This document shows positions 1-9,519 of a stretch of DNA of 64,000 bases, piece by piece. The first letter of the stretch is position 1; every line of letters starts with the position of its first letter. Location: positions 44,751,446 through 44,815,445 of the forward strand of contig CM055095.1 of assembly GCA_029204225.1 (NCBI GenBank), written 5' to 3'. The DNA is from Diphasiastrum complanatum (lineage: Eukaryota; Streptophyta; Lycopodiopsida; Lycopodiales; Lycopodiaceae). Under the pieces are notes generated by a model that had not been told where the DNA came from, made no database searches, and worked only from the letters and a program-made list of their open reading frames with translations. A program made the position numbers and the translations under genes.

Positions 1-612
1 GACACTACATGCTTTCAATCAAATCGCACCGAGTTCCCTGTTGTATCTGTAAGATGGAGCATTTTTTCACCAGACTTATGCGGGCAGTGTTTGAATGTGA
101 CATGCTTGGGAGAATATTGTAAATCAAACAATTCGTCCACAGTTGTGAAAATCGTGGACAGTTGCTCCAGCGCTACTTGCAGTATACTGACCCTTTCATC
201 CTTCGACGTTATGGCAGATATAACTACTGGAGGTATTTATGTATCTTATGAAAGGTTAGTTTCTGTCCAGCTGTTAACAACATCTGTGACATATAAAAGC
301 TGCCAGTTGTTCTATTGGTTTTTTTAGCTCCTCTGCTTGGACACGATCTCTTTCTAACTACGGTGTTTCGTTTGGTCCCATTTGTATGATCACTTCTACA
401 TAAGTTCTAAAGCAGTCTGATTCGTCAACGTTGCTGCTGCTAGCGAATGTCTGTAACAAGATTCATATGCCATATTTATCTTTAAAGCTTTCTCCTTCTG
501 AGAGATCTACACTTTTTTATGTTTGTTACAGCGTGGATTGCCCAGATTCATCGTGAAAAGCTCTATCGACCAAATCGAGGCTAATCATTGGTTGCGAATC
601 CGAACGGTTTAG
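1..612 (+). CDS. EG45-like / expansin-like double-psi beta-barrel protein, 3' part
   Basis: The frame is open from base 1 to a splice donor after base 254 (AAAG|GTTAGT). It resumes at 546 after a TGCCCAG acceptor and ends at TAG 610-612, giving a C-terminus of ...YER-FIVKSS...LRIRTV. The pattern CGQC, then a spaced VVKIVDSC, TC, a conserved L-S-x-F stretch and GGIYVSYER is that of barwin/RlpA-like barrels (plant natriuretic peptide, EG45, expansin domain 1), which are usually secreted small cysteine-rich proteins. The 5' exon with any signal peptide lies left of the window. No carbohydrate-binding domain 2 follows, so an EG45/PNP-type protein fits better than a full expansin. An earlier acceptor (TTACAG at 531-536) would shift into a stop, so 546 is preferred. 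Family assignment is by motif memory. Confidence 0.62.
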
Positions 613-1128
613 GATTTTTTTATTTAAGCAGCTAAGCAGCTACGCTTATTAGTAATTACTGCTGCTGTAAGCTAGACAAATCTAGAGTTTCTGTTTTATC
701 GATGTACTTAAGCAGCCAGTTTGACTCACTTATCGTAGTTTCTTATTTATCTCTTATCGTCTACGCTTTTCTTCTTCTCTTTGTATGTTGCATGTATTGG
801 TTTTAGTACCGGTCTTGGTGTTTCAAGTTCTACCATAGTATGAGAGCCATAGTACCAGCCACAGGTTACTTGAAATATGAAAATCATGATGTGTTAAGAG
901 CACGTTTAGCTCCCTAATCTTAAGATTTGACACATTATGTGTCCCACGCACTGTTCATAGAATGGGATGCTCCCACACTTTGACATATTTGCAATTATTG
1001 AGCCCATGATCATGTAGAATTCCATACATCATAAAGACAATCATCACGGTGAAAGAGAAACAAGTGTGGACGTCCTCAAGGCTGTGTCTATGTGTGTGCG
1101 CTTTTGTGTGTGTGTGTGTGTGTGTATG

Positions 1129-1162
<34 letters not shown>

Positions 1163-2069
1163 CAACCACATAATATATATTTCTTCAAGCACCTTAAGGG
1201 CCATGTGTCTTGAGTGTTGCAACTTCATGCACTCCCTCTAGATATGCACTATTGTGTGATAACACATGATCTCTTGTTGGAAGATGCTTAGGGTATCCAC
1301 ATGACACAACATTAATCATTGGAATGTCATGAGAGTGTGCTTCTTTCAAGGGAGACTAACATCAAAATTGCTAAAAGGAAAACAATTTGATGTAACATTT
1401 GTAAAAGGTTTACTCACCCTAGCTAGAATGGTAGCTAAAAATTGGAAGTGGGCTTCATTCCTTGTAATATAAAGCCACATGATCCACATAGACTTATTGT
1501 CCTTCTATTGTTGAAAGAGCATTAATGATATACACTACTTGCAAGCTAAGATCGGATTATTATTACAAAACTAACACTACCACTATTCTTAATAGGCATT
1601 TTCTAGCACTACCAATAATACTACCCACAATTTTAAACATAGACAAGCTCACATTTAGCAAAACATCAAAATGAAAGAAGCATACGCCATATCTCACAAA
1701 ACCCTTTAAAGTGGATATGGAAATGTTACTCAAATCTCACTACTTTAAAGGTTGAAAGAGCAGGGAGGGAAGAGCATAGTGTGTCAAGGTGCCTTGCATC
1801 ATGATCATCTTGCATCTTCCTCAATATCATATCTTACTTGAAGAAGACTCAATAAATAAAATAGCACGCAGCCACCATGGCCTTCTAGGCAACCATCTCG
1901 TCAACATGTTGACCTTGTTCTCTCGCGTGAGGGAATTTGCACTCTTGGAGATGTTCTTATTGCTAATTCCTCTTGATAGGACCTTCTTCATCATTATTCC
2001 ACCACACAAGGGGATGTCGCATCTCACACAGCTCAAGAGAAGGAGAGATATTATAACGATCTTGCATCT
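613..2069. other. 3' flank of the barrel gene and unassigned DNA with a GT/GA microsatellite
   Basis: AT-rich 3' flank followed by sequence I do not recognise. A compound microsatellite lies inside: (GT)n at about 1105-1126, then (GA)n at about 1132-1160. No open frame here resembles a known gene. Confidence 0.5.
1089..1160. repeat. Compound (GT)n-(GA)n microsatellite
   Basis: TG/GT dinucleotides from about 1089, clean from 1105 to 1126, are separated by a short spacer from about 14 GA units ending at 1160. Read directly. Confidence 0.95.
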
Positions 2070-2200
2070 AGTGAAGAATTCATTTCCTTTGCTTTGGCAA
2101 CATATGGATGTCTTCATAAGAAATTTAATGATTTTGTGTCATTATGTGCGGAGCTTGTCATTACAGAACATTTGAGCTTCAAAAGGGCCCTCTAAGGATT
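2070..2200 (+). pseudogene. Possible LINE C-terminal remnant
   Basis: One frame reads EEFISFALATYGCLHKKF and continues FNDFVSLCAEL before stops. This looks like the short conserved block (FxPFAxExxGCLH...FL..CA) seen after the reverse transcriptase in some plant non-LTR elements. Only about 40 residues are visible and the ends are undefined, so this is a weak call. Confidence 0.25.
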
Positions 2201-2348
2201 GCCACGTAGGTTGTCGGAGTTTACAATCTGGGCAGCTAGGTAAAATAAAGCTAAAGTTTTTTCATGAATGTCAAAAAAGGAGAAAATATAGAGTGTAATA
2301 AAAGGCTTTGGACAAATACAACATTGAAGAGAGGGTTGGTGCAAATAT

Positions 2349-3010
2349 GGGGCAAATTTCATACAACATAGAGTAGTAAAAAGAAATTTAAGTTTATAAC
2401 TTAAAAAAACTACAAGGGGGGGGGAGGGGGGGGGGGGGGGGGGGAGTTATGAGAGAGGGGAAGGGGGCACACCCCTTGGAAAGAGGGCCTCCCGACCCGC
2501 CCCCCCCCCCCCCCCCCCCCATTTTTTGAATGGGGTCACGCCCCCTCTAATGTTGGTGCCTCTAGGTGATGTCAGCTTGGTGCAATGACCTAGGGCCGGT
2601 GGGCCGTGTAACCTGGGCCCCGAGATACAACTTGCATAATTAAAAAATATGCACGGTTCGCTAGCCCCGCTGGCCCGAGGCCCTTCAACAAGTTGGTGCC
2701 CCTTGGGGGCGCCAACACCAGAGGGGGCACATTGGCGACAATGCACCCCGATTCACAAAATGGGGGGGGGGGGGGGGGGGGGCAGGTGGCATCCATGTAG
2801 CCATCGGCGGGCCCCAAACGAGCCCGGTGCCTCGATGATAATGGCGTGTGGAGTCTAGAGGCCCTCTTTCCAAGGGGTGTGCCCCTCCCCCTCTCACTTC
2901 CCTCTCTCATAACCCACCCCCCCCCTTTTAGTTTTTCTAAGTTATAAAGTTAAATTTTGGCCAATAAAAACTACTCTATGTTGTATGTGCACAATAAAAA
3001 AATTTGCCCC
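2349..3010. mobile_element. GC-rich foldback (long inverted repeat) element
   Basis: The left arm (from about 2349, starting GGGGCAAATTT and including ACAACATAGAGTAGT and TTATAACTTA) is repeated in reverse complement in the right arm ending about 3010. Inside these, GGCACACCCCTTGGAAAGAG at about 2465 reappears inverted at about 2863-2882. Further in, the sequence flanking the poly-C run at 2501-2520 reappears inverted next to the poly-G run at 2761-2782, so the palindrome is nested almost to the centre. Long G and C homopolymers sit at symmetric positions. No protein frame is credible. Target duplications were not identified. Confidence 0.7.
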
Positions 3011-3646
3011 AGATTTTTGGGCAGATTTCTACGTTACGTAGAAGTACACATGTACGTTCATTATTGGTCCAAAAGAAGTTGAAAAGGTGAAAAAAAATAA
3101 AAGGCATCTTTTCAAAGGGCCCATTTTAATCCCAAAATTCCTCTAATGTGTGAAGCGCCAGGGACAAAATGTAACGTTAAATTCCATAAGAAGGGATTGA
3201 AGGGTATTTTGGCCTTCAATAAAAATCTTCAGTTTTAAGTAATTGTTGGGTCCCAAAGTTTTTGAAGTTTGAAGGTTCTTCAAGGTAAAGAGACTGTTCA
3301 AAAACAAAATAAGTCCCTTAGTTTCACGTCCTTAAGTCATTTGTGGCCAAACGAAAAGCTATAGCCTCCAAACAAAGGGCACTTAGATTGTACCTAAAAG
3401 TATAGTACATCCCAATAGACTACTTTCCAAAAAGAAAGTGATCGGTGGATGCCAAAAGTAATTTTTCCCTTTCAAGGAGCACCGTTTTTGAAACAAAAAC
3501 CATCTTGGCTTCTGATTTGGAGACAAAGTGGCCGGGTGGCCTGACAAGCTAAAAAAATGAAGGTCTTCATTTTTGAATTTTGACGTCTGCATTGGCTTCG
3601 GCATTTCCTTTTTAACCTACAGGAGGAGTTTTTGGTCAAATTAGAG
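3011..3646. other. Unassigned DNA before the copia gag
   Basis: AT-rich, stop-rich sequence. It may be the leader of the copia copy that follows, but no LTR end or primer-binding site is clear here. Confidence 0.4.
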
Positions 3647-4420
3647 ATGGCCAACATCAATGAGGCAATTTTGGGCCCGAGGCAAACAAGTTGTATGGGG
3701 CATCCAACTACAACATTTGGAAGTTCAAAATGAAGAGCATTTTTATGAAGAAAGAGCTATGGGACATTGTTGCGGATATTGAGCTGAGGTTGAACACCAC
3801 TCCAGTTGGCATGAGGGCTTATGATAGGAAGGCGCAAAGAGCATTGTCATTGATCAACTTATCAGTAAAAGATCATGTGATCACCCACATAAGTGACACG
3901 GTTATGGCTATAGAGACTTGCGAAGGCTTAAGGACACAATTTCAAATTGCCAATCCATCTCGTGCAATGTTCAGCTTGAAGTCAAGATTGGATACCATTA
4001 GGATGGAGGACAATGAAATTGTTGGATCCTTCTTCACGAAGATCAAAGAATTAAGAGATTAGCTAGTTGCCATTGGAGAATTTGTCATAGATCTCGAATT
4101 GGTTCACATAGACATGATCATATATACCAACAGCATCCGGAGTCTATCCATATCTTCATGCAAAAAAAAGAAGATATCAGGATATAAGGCAGTGGATTAA
4201 ACATCTGCAAGAAGAAGAGGAGCTTGAAGCTGCTAAAGCAACAACCGAAGTACGTTCTTCACCATTGCAGCCACCAAGAAATTCAGGTATAGATATGAAT
4301 GATCAGTTGCATCATCATGAAGAACCCTTCAAGATGACTGAATCAGAAGTGCCGCAAACAGAACTGCTCATGAATTCTCAAAACTTCATTAGAGACATTC
4401 ATCTTGATATAGTGAAGAGC
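3647..4420 (+). mobile_element. Ty1/copia gag fragment (degenerate)
   Basis: A start at 3647 (MANINEA) runs into a frameshift near 3670, after which the frame reads LYGASNYNIWKFKMKSIF and continues to a stop at 4060-4062. The NYNIWKFKM block and the following helical region are typical of the copia gag (UBN2 / DUF4219-like) domain. Past the stop, more gag-like peptide can be read in other frames up to about 4420, where the sequence abruptly meets a copia gag in the opposite orientation. It is dead, with at least one frameshift and one stop. Confidence 0.7.
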
Positions 4421-5351
4421 CATCTAGCTCTTTTCTTGTACCTTTGGACTTCTTGAAGCACTTGAGGCTCCTCCTCAAGTCCAAGGACAATATTTATTAC
4501 ATCTTGGAGGATCAAAATCGAATCCATCCTTACCTTCCAAATAGAGTAGTTGGTGGTAGATAATCTCTCACTTGATTCCAATAGGATGGAACCCATGGAA
4601 GCCATAAAAAGTTGAGTAGATGTCTTGTAATGGACTACAAAGTGTTGCTTCTCTCTCAATAATGGATCCAATAAAGGTGTGCTACCAACTTCAAGATGAG
4701 ATCTTGCAGCTAGGTGTCAGATCAATCTCACTAACTCTACCAATTTCTCTCAAACTAGATCAAACGTTCAATCAAAGGTGAAGTATAGAAAAAGTTTGGG
4801 TCAACCTCTTTCAAGCACGTGGAAAGAACTCAAAACATCCACAAATGACTCAAATACAAATGGATTGAATGAAACTATGTGGCTCTATGACCTCAAAAAT
4901 TTGTCTTGATCTCAAATAGACAAGATTGGCAAGCTATTTCTTGAGTTTTTGGATCAAACAAGCAAGATATGAGTCAAGCAAAATGTGTCCAACCAGGTTG
5001 GGTGCCCTACCCACCTTGATTCAATTGGCTATAAGTTTTGATTGGCACATACAATTGATATGAAACCAACTGCAACACAATCTTGACTCTACTAACTTTC
5101 TAGCAGTCTATCAAGCATGGTTTTTTTGGGTCTATCTTGAAGGAGAACCAAAAAACCAAATTTGGATGATCCTCACACGTGTCTGAGCATGAATTTTGTA
5201 TAGTGCCAGATCCGGTCCAATCATGTGATAATGACCCTTCTTGATCCAGAAATCTCAAAGGTAGCAAAGGAGATGCAACTACACTCTCTAGATCTTGATT
5301 TCAAGGCAAATTTTCACATCACTCTTGATGTATGCATGGATATCTTAGGTA

Positions 5352-5364
5352 GGCTCTGATACCA
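5352..5364 (-). promoter_or_regulatory. Retroelement primer-binding site
   Basis: On the minus strand the 13 bases read TGGTATCAGAGCC, the complement of an initiator tRNA-Met 3' end used by most plant copia elements. It directly abuts the CA end of the LTR. Confidence 0.85.
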
Positions 5365-5993
5365 TGTTGAATTTCACATGTGTGGGAGTGCCCAAAAGTG
5401 TGATTATGATCTCCTAAGACTTAGTGATTGCACAAAGCTCAAGCATAGATTGAAATCCAAGATCTATCTCACAAATCTAAGGCAAGAGCACTTTGTAACA
5501 TGCATATATCAAACATAAAAGTACATTCACATGTGTGGAGACTTGTGAAGGAAAAAAACTAAGTGTGGAAAAGCCTTGCTCTCAAATAAAGAGAGAAACC
5601 AACAACCAAAACTCGGGTAGAGAAAGAAAGCCAATTTGACTCAAAATATAGAAACTCTCATTAACTCCAAAAAGTTCAAGTACAACCTATCACATTCTCT
5701 AATAGGAACTCGAGGTAGAGAGTGCTTGATTTTCATTGGACCCCTTTTTCTCCTCCTCTACATATGATTGGTTGAGTGACTTATGAGTTCTCAAACTTGA
5801 TTGGACCAAATAGGTGAAAATCTCTCTTTTGATTGCTCATTGGATCTCATGCCAACACATAGGGATGAGTAACATATCCAAACTAATCTTGACACTTATA
5901 GCAAGCCTAAGCTAGCTCGAGCAACATCAAACGTTACCTTTGTGAAAAAAGTACAAAAAGGACCAAGAGTGGATCCTAATCTGATCCTCAACA
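5365..5993 (-). repeat. Copia LTR (629 bp)
   Basis: Bounded by TGTTGA at 5365-5370 and TCAACA at 5988-5993, i.e. perfect 6-bp terminal inverted repeats with TG...CA ends. It is immediately followed on the minus strand by the primer-binding site. No second LTR of this family was found, so divergence cannot be measured. Confidence 0.75.
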
Positions 5994-6900
5994 GGGATTG
6001 GTTGTCAGATTACTTGATCTATCAATCTACTTCAGAATAAGATCAATCTAGATCAATTCTAGACACAAAATCCTAACAAGAACAATCATTAATTGAAGGT
6101 AAGTGTACTTTCTGGTTTCACACGTGTGAAACACTGTCTGAATATGGACTCCAACCTGAAAATCAAGTACACATTGATAGAACCTCAAAACAATCAAAAC
6201 AAATGTAGACAAATGGAGAGAATCACTCAAAATTGCTTCCAAAACCAAGATTGGCGTCTCACAATGATTATGGCCAAATGTGGCTCTATATATACAATAA
6301 GTGGGAGCTCGTGGTACTAATCATCCCTCTGATCCCACATGTGTGAAGGTGCTTTGTCATATGATGATTTATCATGCAAAACTGACACTTGGACAAAACC
6401 TTCTATTTTGAGCACTTTTGGTCTATTTTCCTTCTATATGGAGATCTACTTGGAAATCTTCTAGAACTCAAAATTTGCCTACTTCAGCTTATTCCACATG
6501 TGTGAGCTGTCATCTACACATGGGATATGACACCTAACAAAAGGATGTGGCTCATGCAATCAATAGATTGATGCCATGTGTCATATGTCTAGAGAACTAG
6601 TTTTGGCCATTTTAGCCACTAGAACTTGAATTAAATCATATGTACAACATATATGATTATGGTTCATAACAAGTACACTAGTTTCACACGTGGGAACAGG
6701 CTCCACACATGTGTGTTTATCTAATACAAGATTTTTGGCCTCTACCAAGCTTATTTTTGCATTTTTCATAACCTTTGGCCTAATCATGGAATTACAAGTC
6801 TACCTACTCGAGTCGCCTCCTAAGCCAAAATTGGCCCTATCACCTACTTACACATAGATGACATAGAATTAACCCCCTAGACTCAACATAGATGACTTTT
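5994..6900. other. Unassigned DNA with repeated CACRTGTG palindromes
   Basis: No coding region is recognised. The palindrome CACACGTGTG/CACATGTG and close variants occur repeatedly here and in the adjacent LTR (near 5175, 5380, 5531, 6120, 6337, 6496, 6687, 6705). Confidence 0.4.
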
Positions 6901-7890
6901 ACAATCCTTCACAGAATACTCTACGTTTACTTGTTGCTTTAGTTAGCTTCACATTTTGGTTGGACTTTATATCAGATGGATGTGAAATCTGCTTTTATGA
7001 ATGGTAAGTTGGAAGAAGAGGTGTTCATAAAACAAACCAAAGGCTTCGTAACAAAAGTACAAGAGCATAAAGTGTGTCACTTGAGGAAGGATCTTTATGG
7101 CCCTAAACATGCACCATGTGCATGGTACAACAAGATTGATGCCTACTTTCATTCGAAGGAGATGGTGAGAACACATTCTGATCCTAATTTGTATGCCTTA
7201 TGCATTGATAGTATGATTGCCTTGGTTACTCTTCATGTAGATGACCTGATTATTACAAGAAATAATCAAGAAAAGATTGATATGATCAAGATGGATCTCA
7301 TGGATCATTTCGAGATGGTGGATTTCAGCCTAATGCACTATTGTCTTGGAGTGGAGGTGTGACAAAAAGGACATGAGGTGGGACTAACACAGGTTAAGTA
7401 TGTCAAAGAGTTGTTGCACAAGTTTAGGCTACAGGATTGCATGTTGGTGAACACTCCTATTGAGCCAAGTAAAAGGCTTTCTAAGCTTGATGAATCACAC
7501 CATTTGATGATATACTATATAGACAATTAGTAGGGAGCTTGATTTACCTTACGACGACTAGACCAGATATATGCTATGCTATTAATATAGTCAGTTTATG
7601 GCAGCACCTACTGAAGCACATTGGAAGGCTACCAAGTGTATTCTACGATATGTCAAGGGCACTTCCAACTATGGGCTAGTGTACAAGAGGCAAAAAGGTT
7701 TACATGAGATATGTGGCTATGCGGATGTGGATTTCATTATCACTTCATACATGAAAGGCGGTTGAGTAAAGAGATAAATGTTGTTCATTGTAGCACAAAT
7801 GAGCAACTAGCTGACATCTTCACTAAGCCACTCATTAGAAAAAAGTATAATAAGTTTAGGCCAAAACTTTATGTACTTAAAGTTTGTTAA
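6900..7890 (+). mobile_element. Ty1/copia reverse transcriptase-RNase H fragment (pseudo)
   Basis: The clearest frame (6976-7362) reads MDVKSAFMNGKLEEEVF..., LRKDLYGPKHAP and LHVDDLIIT, the copia RT core with YVDD changed to HVDD. A further frameshifted stretch reads YVKELLHKFRLQDC and [18 protein letters not shown]. RNase H then skips to a C-terminal block ending STNEQLADIFTKPL near 7830. A stop follows the RT core, there are several frame changes, and the middle of RNase H is missing. It may be the far half of the plus-strand copia whose gag lies at 3.65-4.42 kb, split by later insertions (inference). Confidence 0.75.
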
Positions 7891-9519
7891 CTTTTATGCT
7901 ATGTATATGAGTGAAGAAAAGTAGATTCTACTTTTAAGGAAAGAGTTAGAATAAAAGTAGAAATATTGTGCTACTGTATTGTGGGTTCGGTCAGTGGATT
8001 AGGACCAGTTAGCCTCGCCACAAGGCAAGTCGATAGGACACGCATCCCGCCAACATCAACCTGGGCCATGCATGGGTTGCCAAAGTAAAAGCTATATGTA
8101 CAACGTATGGTTTTGAGGAATATAATTGCTATTTGAGCTTGGTGTGGGAGAGTGCTATCGGTGTGTGTAACTATGTGTGATGATTTGTGATCCTGTTTTA
8201 AGCAAATTTTAACTCTAAGGTCTCCAAGAGGGCTGCGAAAATATGTTCGGCTCACAAACAATTTTAGATGACTCCAACTAAAATTCCATCCATGACAACT
8301 ATGCATCCATCAGTAAGAGCTTCAAACCTTTAAGATTATTTACATGTGGGGCTCCATATTTGTAAGATTCCATCAATGACGTATTTTGAGGGTGGAGATT
8401 ACAAGCAATCTTGTCATTAGGGAAAAAAAATGTCCTATAGTTATCCCCTAGGTACATATGTCCCCGAAAATTTATCTAAATCGTCATGTAAGATTTGACT
8501 TGACATGTATCATGCCATTAAACTTATGCTCCTTGCCAATGCTAATCATATACATGACCTACAAATACAAATAATAGAATATAAAGTTGACCTTTACATA
8601 AGATTACAAATATTAGAATGTAAAGCATGCTAATAGCTTGCATCTATCTTGCTATTCAAAATCATGTGAGTTCCATGCTTCCACCCCTCTGAACTTCGTA
8701 TCATTGTAAGGATATGCTATATTGTAGATAGAGGATTTGGCATCTAAGAGATTCTTGCTCATTTTCAAATGCAGCTATTAACCATTGTGTGTTGATCTTG
8801 TGAACATGAAATGTAGCTTTTCATCCATAGTTTGGAGCGTTCCATTCCATGATTGAACGTTGAATGCATGTCTACAAAACTTGATGTACAATCATGTGCA
8901 TTTGAAAATCTGTTGTGTGATTTCACATATGGTTATTTGAATGGTATGTAAGCACAAGTATGGAAAAATTAGGAGTAATGACTAGAAAAGCAAGTGTTTT
9001 TGCAATGTTAAGTGGATATAACAGAGCCATTATGTTAAATTGCTAGAGAGATTCAAAAAGCACCCATCACGTATAAGACATTGAATGAAATTTACAAAAG
9101 TCTGACTTTTATTATCACCATGATTTAACTCCACCAACGACAGTTTGATAGAGGCCTTACATACTCCTAAAAGACTCCAAGAATGAATTATCCATCTCAT
9201 TGGAGCGAATGCTAGCAAAAATAATGAGAACCATATTGGCGTACTGGGATACAGTGAGTCTACTAGATCAAAAAACTATCATAATATAAATAGCAGCATC
9301 CACATCATGGACTGTTGCATATTTGGCTTGCCCATGCTTATAAAGGCAAAACAATTATTTCAAAGAATTATAGACAAAAATATGGCTGGTTATTCCACAT
9401 TCGATTTCTGTCCTTACCATGATGGCACATGAGCTGACATTCATGAGCATCCAAGAGCAAAGGCTAGCAATCACATGGAATAGCCCAAAAACAGCTTAGA
9501 AGAGAATATAACTAGAGCA
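7891..9519. other. Intergenic DNA downstream of CESA
   Basis: The first part (purine run near 7937, then a TTAGAATAAAAG start) could be the polypurine tract and LTR of the preceding copia. The rest is AT-rich with no recognised gene. The CESA 3' UTR must occupy the right-hand end on the minus strand. Confidence 0.4.

Larger units (their letters stand above)
4399..5993 (-). mobile_element. Ty1/copia 5' half: LTR, primer-binding site, start of gag
   Basis: Reading on the minus strand: LTR 5993 to 5365, a tRNA-Met-type primer-binding site at 5364-5352, a leader, then a gag frame from about 4671 to 4399 with TTNYSIWKVRMDSILI, the same gag block as the neighbouring plus-strand copy. Everything downstream of the gag N-terminus is missing. 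The element ends against the plus-strand gag at about 4400-4420, so the two copies lie tail to tail across a rearranged junction. Confidence 0.72.

Noticed and set aside
2447-2910. Several minus- and plus-strand ORFs of 70-106 codons rich in Gly/Pro/Arg
   Set aside because: They lie inside the GC-rich foldback element and contain long homopolymer-encoded Gly and Pro runs; composition artefacts.
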